A DNA stretch of 64,000 nucleotides from Acrocarpospora macrocephala (lineage in GTDB: Bacteria; Actinomycetota; Actinomycetes; Streptosporangiales; Streptosporangiaceae). The DNA lies in contig NZ_BLAE01000047.1 in the NCBI RefSeq assembly GCF_009687865.1, positions 29,771-93,770 on the forward strand, written 5' to 3'. Made by a program: the position numbers and the translations under genes. The number at the start of each line of letters is the position of its first letter. The stretch's first letter is position 1. Positions 18,048 to 26,873 of the stretch are shown here, in pieces. The notes beneath the pieces are model-generated. The model searched no databases and had not been told where the DNA came from. It was given only the letters and a program-made list of their open reading frames with translations.

Positions 18048-18983
18048 CTAGTACTCGATCCTCTCGCGCCGGGTCACCCGGAGGGTGAGCGCCGCGAACG
18101 TCAGCACCAGGAAGACCAGGGCGACGCCCATCGCGGACGAATAGCCGAACTTGTAGTACGTGAAGGCCTGCCGCCAGATCTCCAGCGGCAGCACGGTGGT
18201 GGCGTTGTCCGGCCCGCCGCGGTCCACCGAGAGCACCTGGACCAGGGCGAAGCAGTCGAACGCGGCGATGCCCAGATAGACCCAGCCGACCTGCACGGTG
18301 TTCCAGATCAGCGGGATGGTGACCCGGAAGAACAGGATGAACCGGCCCGCGCCGTCCAGCGCGGCGGCCTCGAAGATCTCCTTCGGCACCGAGGCCATGC
18401 CCGCGGAGAACAGCACCACGTAGAAGCCGACCGCCTGCCAGACCGCCACCCCGATGATGGTCCACAGCGCCAGGTTCGGGTCGATCAGCCAGCCGACCGG
18501 GTCGATCCCGATCAGGCCGAGCGCGCTGTTGAGGATGCCGTCCTTGTCCGGCCGCAGGATCGCCTGGAACAGCACGCCCACGATGGCGACCGCCAGCACC
18601 TGCGGGAAGAAGAAGACGACCTTGTAGAAGCCCGAGCCCCAGACCCCCGCCATGCGCCCGTTCCGCTGCCCGCCGCCCAGGTTCAGGAGGAAGGAGAAGA
18701 ACAGGGCGATGATCAGGGACACGAGCGGCATGGCAAGCAGGATGACCCCGTGGTGCCGGACCGCCGCCCAGAACACCTCGTCGTCGAAGAGCTTCGTGAA
18801 GTTCTCGAACCCGACATACTCGAACGTCGGCGAGATGCCCCGCGAGTTCGTGAACGCCAGCTGGATGGCCTGCAGGTTCGGGCTGACGAAGAAGACGATG
18901 TAGAGCACCAGCGGCGCGATGAGGAACGAGAAGATAAAGCCGTACCTGCGCAGCACCGGGGGCGTCAGCTTGCCATGCCGCAT
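18048..18983 (-). CDS. ngcF: Sugar ABC transporter permease NgcF
   Basis: The 311-residue permease partner of NgcG has six membrane helices and the EAA loop FEAAALDGAGRFILFFRVTIP. It lies between ngcE (4-nt gap) and ngcG (3-nt gap) in one operon. The length fits the MalF/LacF-like class of permeases. It should form the heterodimeric channel for GlcNAc/chitobiose import with NgcG. Confidence 0.9.
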   Translation of the reverse strand: MRHGKLTPPVLRRYGFIFSFLIAPLVLYIVFFVSPNLQAIQLAFTNSRGISPTFEYVGFENFTKLFDDEVFWAAVRHHGVILLAMPLVSLIIALFFSFLLNLGGGQRNGRMAGVWGSGFYKVVFFFPQVLAVAIVGVLFQAILRPDKDGILNSALGLIGIDPVGWLIDPNLALWTIIGVAVWQAVGFYVVLFSAGMASVPKEIFEAAALDGAGRFILFFRVTIPLIWNTVQVGWVYLGIAAFDCFALVQVLSVDRGGPDNATTVLPLEIWRQAFTYYKFGYSSAMGVALVFLVLTFAALTLRVTRRERIEY

Positions 18984-18987
18984 CGGA

Positions 18988-20436
18988 TCACACGTTCCGG
19001 GTCTGCTTGGTGATCGAGGAGTCGTTCTTGGTCTTGTCCGCGGCCTCCTGCATCTTGGTCGCGAACTCCTCGGCCGAGATGCGCCCGAACATCAGCGCGT
19101 TGGTCTGCTTGCGCAGCTCGGTCTCCAGCTCCTTGTACCAGCCTTCGAACGTGGAGAAGGTGACCACGTTCTGGCCGGCCGCGGTCTGCATGTCGGCGAC
19201 GCTCTGCAGGCCCGGCGAGAGGGTCAGGCCCTCGGTGGCGCCGATGACCACGGTGAGGCTCTTGGTGCGCTCGGTGAAGTCCTTGGCGCCCTGCTTGGAC
19301 AGCATCTGGCGCAGGTACTCCAGGCCGCCCTGCGCGTTCTTGCCCTTGGCCGGGACGACGAAGCCCTCGGCCGCGGCGGCGCGAACCGCCTCGTACGGCA
19401 TCTTGTCGGCCGCGGTGACGCTGGGCGTCGGGGCGACCGCGTACTTGAACTCGGCCGGGGTGTCCTTGGCCTGCTCGGCCTCCAGCCACGAACCCGACGG
19501 GTAAAGCGCGATCTTGCCCTGGTTCTGCTGGGTCTGCACCTCGGTGTGGATCAGGCCCTCGTAGGACTTGTCCATGTATTTGCCGATTTCGGCCCACGCC
19601 GCCGCGGACTGCTTGATCGCGTCGTTGTTCCAGGCTCCGTCGACCAGGTTGTCGATGTTGAGCAGGATCTCGTTGCCACCGATCTTGGCGGCCGAGATGA
19701 GGATCATCCAGTACGCGTAGTACGAGGCGTTCTTGCCCGCGTACGCGAACGGCACGATGTCCTTGGCCTTGGCCGCCTCGGCGAAGGTCTTGAACTCCTC
19801 GAACGTCTTCGGCGGGGTCCAGCCCTCCTTCGCGAACAGCGCCGAGTCGTACCAGAGACCGTAGGCGGTGTAGACGTAGTTCAGCGTGTACGGCTTGGCG
19901 GGGTCGCCGCCGAGGCCGGATTCGATGGTGCCGGGGACGATGATGTCCTTGACCTTCTTGGCCGGGTCGTCGACCGAGGGGGCCTCGAACAGCGGCGTCA
20001 GGTCCAGCAGCTGGCCGGCGCCGATCAGGGCGCCGCCGTCCAGGGCGTCGGTGCCGGAGTTGTTCACCACGTCGGGCACGTCGCCGGAGGCGAAGCGCGG
20101 GGTCAGGGTCTGACCGATGGTCTGGATGCCCTGGTGCTTGATCGTGGCGTTGGGGAACGCCTTCTTGTACAACGGCTCGTGCGACTGGGTGGCGTACTCG
20201 TCGCTGTACCCACCCTTGAAGATCACGACCTCAAGCGGAGCGTCGGCCTTGACCCCGAACGGGTTGCTGGCGGACACGGCGGCGGCGGTGGACGCGGCGG
20301 CCGTGGGGGCCGCCTCCGAGCCACCGGAGGTGGCGCACGAGCTCAGCAGACCGGCGGCGGGGCCGGCCACGAGGGCGGTGAGGCCGACGCGACGCAACAT
20401 CTGGCGGCGCGTGATCTCGCGGGGCGTGTTGGTCAT
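18988..20436 (-). CDS. ngcE: GlcNAc/diacetylchitobiose-binding lipoprotein NgcE
   Basis: The 482-residue solute-binding protein of the NgcEFG importer has a twin-arginine start (ITRRQMLRRVGL) followed by a lipobox (GLLSSC), so it is probably exported folded by Tat and lipid-anchored. The body is a cluster-B sugar-binding protein with the NgcE-like start FGVKADAPLEVVIFKGGYSDEY and the block YVYTAYGLWYDS. It captures chitin breakdown products outside the cell. Two control sites lie upstream, a 17-bp palindrome and a DasR-like site, fitting control by chitin sugars. The substrate is inferred from family likeness and from these sites. Confidence 0.9.
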   Translation of the reverse strand: MTNTPREITRRQMLRRVGLTALVAGPAAGLLSSCATSGGSEAAPTAAASTAAAVSASNPFGVKADAPLEVVIFKGGYSDEYATQSHEPLYKKAFPNATIKHQGIQTIGQTLTPRFASGDVPDVVNNSGTDALDGGALIGAGQLLDLTPLFEAPSVDDPAKKVKDIIVPGTIESGLGGDPAKPYTLNYVYTAYGLWYDSALFAKEGWTPPKTFEEFKTFAEAAKAKDIVPFAYAGKNASYYAYWMILISAAKIGGNEILLNIDNLVDGAWNNDAIKQSAAAWAEIGKYMDKSYEGLIHTEVQTQQNQGKIALYPSGSWLEAEQAKDTPAEFKYAVAPTPSVTAADKMPYEAVRAAAAEGFVVPAKGKNAQGGLEYLRQMLSKQGAKDFTERTKSLTVVIGATEGLTLSPGLQSVADMQTAAGQNVVTFSTFEGWYKELETELRKQTNALMFGRISAEEFATKMQEAADKTKNDSSITKQTRNV

Positions 20437-20459
20437 GCAACTCTCCTGGCGGGGATCAA

Positions 20460-20476
20460 TTAGGAAAGTTTCCTAA
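20460..20476. promoter_or_regulatory. 17-bp palindrome (ROK-type operator) upstream of ngcE
   Basis: TTAGGAAAGTTTCCTAA is a perfect inverted repeat (8-bp arms, G centre) 24 bp before the ngcE start. A/T-flanked sites of this shape are bound by ROK-family sugar repressors in actinomycetes. No ROK gene lies in the window. Overlap with the transcript leader region suggests repression. Confidence 0.65.
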
Positions 20477-20524
20477 ACGTTTGAGGAACGTACGGCTAGC
20501 TCACGAAGGCGTCAAGACTTCGGG

Positions 20525-20540
20525 ATCGGTCTAGACCAAC
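20525..20540. promoter_or_regulatory. DasR-responsive element-like site 1
   Basis: ATCGGTCTAGACCAAC holds the perfect 10-bp core GGTCTAGACC of the DasR operator (consensus ACTGGTCTAGACCAGT); 12 of 16 bases agree. It lies between ngcE and the divergent aldolase gene. DasR is the GlcNAc-responsive GntR repressor of chitin/GlcNAc genes. Confidence 0.65.
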
Positions 20541-20679
20541 CCGTAACCCGACTGCGATGAATCTTCACAGTCCACGCACTCCTTTCCGCCGTTTTGCCTG
20601 GTTATGCCTAGTTACAAACGTAGGATGACCGGAGGATCATTTGCCGTCCTGGAGGTGCCTTGGGTCCACCATAACGGTA

Positions 20680-20695
20680 ACTGGTATAGACCGGC
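20680..20695. promoter_or_regulatory. DasR-responsive element-like site 2
   Basis: ACTGGTATAGACCGGC matches the DasR consensus at 13 of 16 positions. It ends 24 bp before the -10 element of the aldolase gene, over the expected -35 region, a position suited to repression. Confidence 0.6.
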
Positions 20696-20718
20696 TGGTG
20701 TTATATCGGACAATTGCC

Positions 20719-20731
20719 TAGATTGACCGGC
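20719..20731 (+). promoter_or_regulatory. Leaderless -10 element for the class II aldolase
   Basis: TAGATT at 20719-20724 lies 7 nt before the ATG at 20732; no Shine-Dalgarno is present. Confidence 0.45.
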
Positions 20732-21379
20732 ATGTTGGAGTTAAGACGAGATCTGTGCAGGTACGGCCGCCGCGCCGTCGAACTCGGGCTCGTCATCGGC
20801 ACCTCGGGCAACCTGAGCGCCCGTTCCGGAGATCTCGTCGCGGTGACCCCCTCCGGCGTGGCCCTGGACGCGCTCGAACCCGACGACTGCCCCATCGTCT
20901 CCCTGGACGGCCACCTCGTCGAGGGCGACCTCCAGCCGTCCTCGGAAACCCCCATGCACCTGGCGGTCTACACCGCCACCGGGACGACCGCCATCGTCCA
21001 CACCCACGCCATGTTCACCACGGTCGTCGCCAGCACCCTGACCGAACTCCCGCCCATCCACTACAACGCCCTGCTCCTCGGCGGCCCCATCCGGGTAGCC
21101 CCCTACGCCACCTACGGCACCCCCGAACTAGCCGAAAACGTCCGCACCGCCCTAGAAGGCCGAAAAGCCGCCCTCATGGCCAACCACGGCGGCATGACCA
21201 TCGGCACCACCCTCACCGAAGCCTTCGACTCCACCCGCCTCCTCGAATGGCTCTGCGAGCTCTACGTCCGCTCCCTAACCATCGGCAAACCCACCATCCT
21301 GACCGACGACCAACTAACAGACGTGATCAACCGCGCCCTCAACCCACCGGCGTTCCCCCGCAGGGAGGAGAAACCCTGA
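20732..21379 (+). CDS. Class II aldolase/adducin-family protein
   Basis: The 215-residue protein belongs to the zinc-dependent FucA/AraD/adducin fold. The metal ligands are the VHTHAMFT pair and the later His of MANHGG; the acid SSETPMH supplies the catalytic Glu. Members split sugar phosphates such as fuculose-1-P or epimerise ribulose-5-P. The start at 20732 fits the promoter spacing; a TTG at 20714 is possible but lies within the -10 region. The gene is divergent from ngcE and shares its DasR-like sites, suggesting a role in amino-sugar or related carbon use. Substrate unknown. Confidence 0.82.
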   Translation: MLELRRDLCRYGRRAVELGLVIGTSGNLSARSGDLVAVTPSGVALDALEPDDCPIVSLDGHLVEGDLQPSSETPMHLAVYTATGTTAIVHTHAMFTTVVASTLTELPPIHYNALLLGGPIRVAPYATYGTPELAENVRTALEGRKAALMANHGGMTIGTTLTEAFDSTRLLEWLCELYVRSLTIGKPTILTDDQLTDVINRALNPPAFPRREEKP

Positions 21380-21528
21380 CCCAGCGCCGCAGCCTTTTCC
21401 CGACTCCGGCGCGAAACACGAATCCCGACCGATTGGTGACCGAGGCTCGGCGCAAGGCCGGAGGGTGGCCTTGTCCCACTCGCCTTCGGAGATCGGGACC
21501 GAGAAGGCGTTGCTCTGGGCGGGTTCGG

Positions 21529-21560
21529 GTGGGGCCACAAAACCGCCTCTTCGGCCCCAC
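21529..21560. terminator. Hairpin between convergent genes
   Basis: GTGGGGCC and GGCCCCAC form a perfect 8-bp stem with a 16-nt loop in the gap between the aldolase and the DUF885 gene; a second stem (CGCCTTC/GAAGGCG) spans 21481-21509. No T-run follows. Probably a two-way terminator structure. Confidence 0.45.
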
Positions 21561-21573
21561 CGCTGACCTTTCT

Positions 21574-21634
21574 TGGCGCCGGTGCGGCGAGAAGCATCAC
21601 CTGCGTAAACGGCGCCGGATAACGGCGCGTAACC
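21574..21634. repeat. Dispersed intergenic repeat, copy 1
   Basis: About 61 bp, nearly identical to 32564-32624: TGGCGCCGGTGCGGCGAGAA, a variable 6-8 nt, then CTGCGTAAACGGCGCCGGAT and AACGGCG. Two GGCGCCGG blocks and matching CGCC/GGCG steps allow folding. Both copies lie between convergent genes. Confidence 0.75.
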
Positions 21635-21643
21635 CGGATGTTC

Positions 21644-23221
21644 TCAGGAACCCAGTGCCGCCATCCTCGCCAATCCGAGTGGCAACCCTCCGCTCCCGGC
21701 GAGCACGTCATGAAATGTCCGCAGATCCCCCTGGAATTCGGCCCGGATGCTCTCGATCTCGATCGCGCCTGTCAGGTAGGAAGGCGCCTGCGTCGGCCAC
21801 GCGCAGTACCGGCTGACCTCACCCTTGGCCGTCCCCGGCGACAGTGACGCCTTCGTCGACATGAACGTTTCGGCCTCTTCGACGGTCATCTCGCCACAGT
21901 GCAACGCGGTGTCCACCACGATCCGCGCCGCCCGGAAGATCCGGCAGTCCAGATGCGCCAACTCGGTCTGCGGCGTCGTGAAATATCCCTGTTCGTGCAT
22001 CATCCGCTCCACATACAGAGCCCACCCCTCCGCGAAATACGGCGTCCGGAAGATCTTCCGTACCCGCCGGGGATTACTCGCCATCCAGGCCAGATGCCAG
22101 TGATGCCCCGGATAGGTCTCATGCACGGCGATCGACGGGATCTGCGCGCGCGAGTTGGTGCGCAGGCGTTGCCGTACCTGCTCGGCGGAGAAGCCGTCCG
22201 GCGTGTACGGCACGAAGAACACCCCCGTGCGGGACGGCGTCAGCGGCGGCGGCGCCAGGTAGCTGGCCACGGCCAGGATCGGGCGCTGGAACTCCGGCGA
22301 GGGCAGCACGAAGCACTCCTCCCCGTCCGGGAAGGTGACCAGCTCGTGATCACGGACGAAGTCGCGCGCCCGCATGGTCTCGGCCTCGTACTCCTCCCGC
22401 ATCGCCTCCAGGGTCGGCGGATGGTCGTCCATCAGGGACTCCATCGCGGCCCGCCAGTCATCCGCGCCCAACCGGCGCGCGACCTCGCCCATCCGCAGAT
22501 CCAGCGCGGCCCACTCGGCCTTGCCCTTCTCGTGCAGCTCGGCGGAGCCGTACCCGAGCAGCTCCCGCTCGCGCAGCAGCGTCGAGTAGAGCTCTTCGCC
22601 CATCCGCCAGCTGCCGCCCGCCTTGAACCCCGCCAGGAAGTCGGCCAGCTCGTCGAACGCGGCCGCCGCGGGTTCCGCCGCCTCCGCCAGGCGCGCCCGG
22701 AGCGTGGGATCCTCGACCACGCCGGGGATCGTTTCGGTGAGGAAACGCCGGGCCGTACGAGCCTGGTCCAGACCCCGCGTGACGAGCAGTTCGGCGGCGA
22801 GATCCGGATCGAGGTTGGCCCGGCAGGCGGCGAGCACGCCCGGCACCTCGGCCAGCCGGGACAGCGCCGCCTTCACCAGCTCCGCCTCCGGCCGCAGCCG
22901 CTGCTGGAACGGCGTGTACAGCGACCCGAACACGGTCCCCAGGTAGGGCGCGGGATCGCGCCGCCAGTCCGGCCAGCGCGCGCTCGCGACCGTCCCTCGC
23001 AGGTACGACAGCGCCAGCTCGTGATCGATGCGATCGTCCAGATCGGCCGGAACCACCCCTTCCAGCCGCTCCAGCCAGAGCTCCGCCGCGCGCTCCCGCC
23101 GGGCGAACCCCGCTTCGGTAAAGTCCCCAAGGGTCCGGTCGTACCCATCCGCCCCGAGCAGATCCGCCCGGACCGGATGCTGATCGAGGTACCAGTCAAC
23201 GAACTCATCCAGCAGCGTCAT
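21644..23221 (-). CDS. DUF885-family metalloprotease-like protein
   Basis: The 525-residue, mainly helical protein belongs to the DUF885 family. It has a gluzincin-type zinc motif, HETYPGHH, near residue 365, and the downstream Glu in PYFAEGWALYVERMM, so it is expected to be a metal-dependent peptidase or hydrolase. No signal peptide is seen, so it acts in the cytoplasm. The length is shorter than secreted DUF885 members of about 570-600 residues. It ends near the dispersed repeat. Substrate unknown. Confidence 0.85.
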   Translation of the reverse strand: MTLLDEFVDWYLDQHPVRADLLGADGYDRTLGDFTEAGFARRERAAELWLERLEGVVPADLDDRIDHELALSYLRGTVASARWPDWRRDPAPYLGTVFGSLYTPFQQRLRPEAELVKAALSRLAEVPGVLAACRANLDPDLAAELLVTRGLDQARTARRFLTETIPGVVEDPTLRARLAEAAEPAAAAFDELADFLAGFKAGGSWRMGEELYSTLLRERELLGYGSAELHEKGKAEWAALDLRMGEVARRLGADDWRAAMESLMDDHPPTLEAMREEYEAETMRARDFVRDHELVTFPDGEECFVLPSPEFQRPILAVASYLAPPPLTPSRTGVFFVPYTPDGFSAEQVRQRLRTNSRAQIPSIAVHETYPGHHWHLAWMASNPRRVRKIFRTPYFAEGWALYVERMMHEQGYFTTPQTELAHLDCRIFRAARIVVDTALHCGEMTVEEAETFMSTKASLSPGTAKGEVSRYCAWPTQAPSYLTGAIEIESIRAEFQGDLRTFHDVLAGSGGLPLGLARMAALGS

Positions 23222-23299
23222 GCCGTGACCCTACATTTCCCCGCCCGCACGGACATCCGTCACACTGTTCCCGTAAGCCCCCTAAATTGGAGCAATTCG

Positions 23300-24526
23300 G
23301 TGCCCCTGCAGATGACCGGCGCCCCCAGCGACCCCGACCTGATCCGGCTCCCCTGGGACATCCCGCTGGAGGACTGGCCCGAACACCACCTGGTGACCCT
23401 CCCCCGGGGCATCTCCCGGCACGTGGTCCGCTTCGCCCGCCTGTCTGGATGCGTCTACGCGATCAAGGAGATCAGCGAGCGCTACGCCAAACGCGAATAC
23501 AAGCTCCTGTGGGACCTGGCCCGCCTGGACGCCCCCGCCGTCGAACCCGTCGCCGTCGTCACCGGCCGCACCGACGCCGACGGCCAGCCTCTCGACTCCG
23601 CGCTGATCACCCACCAACTCCAGTTCTCCCTGCCCTACCGCGCCGTCCTGTCCGGCACCCTCCGCCCGGAAACCCTGACCCGCCTGCTCGACGCCCTCAC
23701 CGTCCTGCTGGTACGGCTGCATCTGACCGGTTTCTACTGGGGCGACTGCTCCCTCTCCAACACCCTGTTCCGCCGCGACGCGGGCGCCTTCGCCGCCTAC
23801 CTCGTCGACGCCGAAACCGGCGAACTCCACCCGATGATCAGCGAGGGCCAGCGCCACCACGACATCGACGTCGCCCACATCAACATCTACGGCGAGCTCC
23901 TCGACCTGGAGGCCGGCGGCCTGCTCCACGCCTCCATCGACCCGCTCCTGTTCGCCGAGCAGATCGTCGAGCGCTACCACCGCCTCTGGGGCGAGCTCAA
24001 CTCCGACGAGATCATCGAGGAGGTCGACTGGCACCTCGTCGAGCAGCGCATCCGCCGCCTCAACTCCCTCGGCTTCGACGTCGCCGAGATGATGGTCCGC
24101 CGCAAAGCCGGCACCGGCCGCCTCATCGTCCGCCCCAAGGTCGTCGACGCCGGCCACCACCAGCGCCGCCTGCTCCGCCTCACCGGCCTCGACGTCGAGG
24201 AGAACCAGGCCCGCCGCCTCCTCAACGACCTCGACTCCTTCCGCGCCGCCAACGACCTCCGCCACGAGGACGAGGCCATCGTCGCCCACCGCTGGCTCGC
24301 TGAGGTCTTCCACCCGGTCGTCAGCGCCGTCCCCGCCCCTCTCCGCCGCAAACTCGAACAGGCCCAGCTCTTCCACGAGGTCCTCGACCACCGCTGGTTC
24401 ATGTCCGAGGCCGCCGGCAAGGACGTCGGCCTCCCCGCCGCGGTCGCCTCCTACGTGAAAACCGTCCTCGTCCATAAACCCGACGAGAAAGCCATCATCA
24501 CGGACCTGGAAGAGACCCTGTACTAA
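23300..24526 (+). CDS. DUF4032-domain protein with kinase-like fold
   Basis: The 408-residue protein has a lipopolysaccharide-kinase-like N-terminal half (CVYAIKEISERYAKREYKLL with a conserved Lys; GFYWGDCSLSNTLFRRD resembling the HGDxxxxN loop; YLVDAETGE as the metal-binding Asp). A C-terminal DUF4032 region follows (EVDWHLVEQRIRRLN onward). The His of the loop is replaced by Trp-Gly, so activity is uncertain. The GTG at 23300 has GGAG 7 nt upstream and is preferred over the ATG at 23312. Its last bases overlap the end of the convergent DUF523 gene. Function unknown; the family is widespread in actinobacteria. Confidence 0.82.
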   Translation: MPLQMTGAPSDPDLIRLPWDIPLEDWPEHHLVTLPRGISRHVVRFARLSGCVYAIKEISERYAKREYKLLWDLARLDAPAVEPVAVVTGRTDADGQPLDSALITHQLQFSLPYRAVLSGTLRPETLTRLLDALTVLLVRLHLTGFYWGDCSLSNTLFRRDAGAFAAYLVDAETGELHPMISEGQRHHDIDVAHINIYGELLDLEAGGLLHASIDPLLFAEQIVERYHRLWGELNSDEIIEEVDWHLVEQRIRRLNSLGFDVAEMMVRRKAGTGRLIVRPKVVDAGHHQRRLLRLTGLDVEENQARRLLNDLDSFRAANDLRHEDEAIVAHRWLAEVFHPVVSAVPAPLRRKLEQAQLFHEVLDHRWFMSEAAGKDVGLPAAVASYVKTVLVHKPDEKAIITDLEETLY

Positions 24527-25020
24527 TTGGTTTCCAGAGTCGCCAGATAGGTCGCCGCGGCGGCGATGTCGTCTTCGCCGAAAACCCGGATGCCGTTGGC
24601 GGTCAGCAGCGCGGCGGTGACACCCTGTCCCGGGGTCGCGTGTCCGGCGAAGGTGCCGTCATAGATCTTCAGTGGGCCGCAGGAGGGGCTTCCCTCTTTG
24701 AGGATGGCGAGGCGTACGCCATGACGATGGGCGGCGGCGAGCGCCGCGTGGGCTCCGGCCACGAACGCGTCGGTCACGTCCGTGCCGTCGGCGCGCAGGA
24801 CGTGGGCCGTGCCTGCGAGGACGGCGTCGCCGCCCGCGCCGCGTTCGATTTCGGCGGGTGGGCGGGGCACCGGCAGGCCTCCGGCCACCTCTGGGCAGAA
24901 CGAGACCAATCTGCCCTCCGTGCGCCAGCCTGCGAGCAGGGCATCTTCGCTGGTCTTGGCCTTGCCGTCGAAGCGTACGCGGCTGCCGAGCAGGCACGCG
25001 CTGACCAGTATCCGATGCAT
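24523..25020 (-). CDS. DUF523-family protein
   Basis: The 165-residue protein shows the family marks: ILVSACLLGSRVRFDG, FCPEVAGGLPVPRPPAEI and LKEGSPSCG. Four conserved cysteines or Cys/Pro turns suggest metal or redox chemistry, but no reaction is established. The ATG at 25020 gives the usual N-terminus (MHRILVSA); an upstream in-frame start at 25065 adds 15 unconserved residues. Its stop codon overlaps that of the convergent DUF4032 gene by 4 bp. Confidence 0.85.
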   Translation of the reverse strand: MHRILVSACLLGSRVRFDGKAKTSEDALLAGWRTEGRLVSFCPEVAGGLPVPRPPAEIERGAGGDAVLAGTAHVLRADGTDVTDAFVAGAHAALAAAHRHGVRLAILKEGSPSCGPLKIYDGTFAGHATPGQGVTAALLTANGIRVFGEDDIAAAATYLATLETN

Positions 25021-25227
25021 AGTCCTATTCTCCCAGGCGCCCGCATTGAGATGAACAATCCTCACAAATCCCCTCCGAATATGCGTTTCCTTCTATCCGG
25101 GGGAGCAATCCTTACTCATGATTATCAATCCTTCCGCCTGGTCTCAGGCGTCCCATAGATCCATGTAGTTGATATTCCGGGATTTCTCTACTCTTGGCCG
25201 GGTTGTCAGGCGGGAGGAGAGTCACGG
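25021..25227. promoter_or_regulatory. AT-enriched promoter region of DUF523 and roadblock genes
   Basis: These 207 bp separate two divergent transcription units and have much lower GC than their surroundings (runs such as TTACTCATGATTATCAATCC). They should hold both promoters. No clear operator was found. Confidence 0.35.
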
Positions 25228-25599
25228 GTGATCACAATTGAGGACTGTCTCTTCGAGGCGATGTCCATTCCCGGGGCGCTCGGCGCGATCCTCGTGGACC
25301 ACGCGAGCGAGACCGCCGTCGCCACCCGGGGCATGTCCGATCCGGAACGCTCGGCGAGCGGGCTGAGCGAGGCCTTTCGCGCCATCCAGACCGGCCTGGC
25401 CCTCTCCTCCCCCACTGGAACGGTCCGAATCGACGACGTGATCGTCACCACCGATCAGGGGTACCAGCTGATCAGGCCGATGGACACGCCCTTCGACGGG
25501 CCGTTGCTGATCTGCGTGCAACTTGATCTGAACCGGGCCAATCTGGGCCTGGCACGACATCGGCTGCAGAGCATCTCGCGCCAGCTGATCGCCTCGTGA
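25228..25599 (+). CDS. Roadblock/LC7-domain protein 1
   Basis: The 123-residue protein is a single roadblock/LC7 module: an N-terminal helix with MSIPGALGAILVDHASETAVATRG, a central VDDVIVTT-like strand (RIDDVIVTTDQGYQLIRPM) and a closing helix of NRANLGLARHRLQ type. Such proteins bind small Ras-like GTPases or kinases as regulators (MglB, CvnB). GGAGGAG precedes the GTG. First gene of a four-gene operon. It is about the same size as, and similar in the last third to, the fourth gene. Confidence 0.82.
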   Translation: MITIEDCLFEAMSIPGALGAILVDHASETAVATRGMSDPERSASGLSEAFRAIQTGLALSSPTGTVRIDDVIVTTDQGYQLIRPMDTPFDGPLLICVQLDLNRANLGLARHRLQSISRQLIAS

Positions 25600-25602
25600 A
25601 GC

Positions 25603-26445
25603 ATGGGCGACAGCATCGAGGCGACGCTGACCAGCCTGGCCGACGGCGGCGCGACGGGCGCCCTGCGGGCGGGGCGGGCCGGGACGATCTACCTGCACGA
25701 GGGACGGGTCTGCCTGGTGGAGTGCCAGGGCACGCCGAGCGTGGAGGAATTGCTGACCACGTCCGGGCGGATCAGCGCCAACGGGGTCAGGACCACCCGG
25801 CAGGCCGCGGCCGGGGACGGCGGCGACATGCTGGTCAGGCGTGGCGTGCTGACCCGGGGGGAGCTTCAGCTCTGCGTGCTCGGAGCGACCCTGGACGCGT
25901 CGTTCTTCCTGTTCGGCATGGCCGGGCCGAAGCTCAGGTTCAAGGACGGGGACCGGCACTGGCTGGGCACGTACTGGTACTTCGACGTGCCGGCGCTGCT
26001 GCTGGAGTGCCGCCGGAGGAGGGCCAGATTGGACCGGGCCTGGCCCTCGGCCGAGCTGGACGGCAAGCCGGTGCGGCCGGTGCGGCGGATCGGCTCCAAA
26101 CATGTGGTGGTGTCGTCTGCCCAGTGGGAGATCCTGCTGGCCGCCGACGGCGAGAGCACCCCCGCCGAGCTGGCCAAGAAGATCGGCCTGTCCGCGTACG
26201 CGACGCTGGTGGCCGTCCGCGAACTCGCCGCCGCGGATCTCCTTGTACGGCCCGAGCCCGAACCGAAACCCGAACCGAAACCCGAACCGCAGCCGGACGC
26301 TGTGCTGCCGCGCCGCACCGACCGGTCGGGGCTGCGCCCAGGGCTGGGCGCGCCGTCGCACACGATCACGCCGCAGACCACGGGAGACCCGACGGACGTG
26401 AATCTGCTCATCAGGCTGCGTGACGCGCTGGAGGCCCTCCAGTGA
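25603..26445 (+). CDS. DUF4388-like protein of the roadblock operon
   Basis: The 280-residue protein begins with a module resembling DUF4388/PATAN domains (GATGALRAGRAGTIYLHEGRVCLVECQGTPSVEELL). A winged-helix-like segment follows (about 165-205, SAQWEILLAADGESTPAELAKKIGLSAYATLVAVRELAAADLL). A PEPKPEPKPEP spacer and a short C-terminal helix complete it. The plan suggests a cytoplasmic regulator, perhaps DNA-binding, working with the roadblock proteins around it. It starts 3 nt after gene 1, and the next gene begins at its end. Function is inferred from architecture only. Confidence 0.65.
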   Translation: MGDSIEATLTSLADGGATGALRAGRAGTIYLHEGRVCLVECQGTPSVEELLTTSGRISANGVRTTRQAAAGDGGDMLVRRGVLTRGELQLCVLGATLDASFFLFGMAGPKLRFKDGDRHWLGTYWYFDVPALLLECRRRRARLDRAWPSAELDGKPVRPVRRIGSKHVVVSSAQWEILLAADGESTPAELAKKIGLSAYATLVAVRELAAADLLVRPEPEPKPEPKPEPQPDAVLPRRTDRSGLRPGLGAPSHTITPQTTGDPTDVNLLIRLRDALEALQ

Positions 26446-26486
26446 TCGCGCGCCCGTGGCTCAAGCGGGCCGGAAAGGGTTTCTCC

Positions 26487-26855
26487 ATGGATCTGCGCCG
26501 CGAAATACACGAGGAGATGCTGCTGCTGCGCGGCCGTACCCCGGAGATCACCGGGGTGCTGACCTGCACGGTCGACGGCATGCTCGTGTCGGCCGACCTC
26601 CCCGGCGCCGTCGACCAGACGGCGGCGCTGACCTCGGCGGTGCTCTCCATGAGCCGCCGCATGACCGAACTGACCCAGGTCGGGGACCTGGAGGAGACGC
26701 TGATCTCCGGCACCCGCGGCCACACGGCCTGCTACGCCGCGGGCCCCAAGCTCGTCCTCACCGTGCTCGCGGCCCAGGGGGCCAACCTCGGGCTGCTGCG
26801 GATCGAGGGCAGGAAGACGGCGGCGAAGATCGCCGCCATCGTCGAGCACCAATAG
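26487..26855 (+). CDS. Roadblock/LC7-domain protein 2
   Basis: The 122-residue roadblock module opens with MDLRREIHEEMLLLRGRTPEITG and has TCTVDGMLVSADLPGAVDQTAAL, then ISGTRGHTACYAAGPKLVLTVL and a C-terminal helix. It is closer to the CvnB/MglB type than the flanking proteins. The ATG at 26487 has GGAAAGGG upstream; a GTG at 26442 overlapping the previous stop would add 15 residues and is an alternative. No GTPase gene adjoins it. Confidence 0.8.
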   Translation: MDLRREIHEEMLLLRGRTPEITGVLTCTVDGMLVSADLPGAVDQTAALTSAVLSMSRRMTELTQVGDLEETLISGTRGHTACYAAGPKLVLTVLAAQGANLGLLRIEGRKTAAKIAAIVEHQ

Positions 26856-26873
26856 ACACCAAGGAGCAGAACC

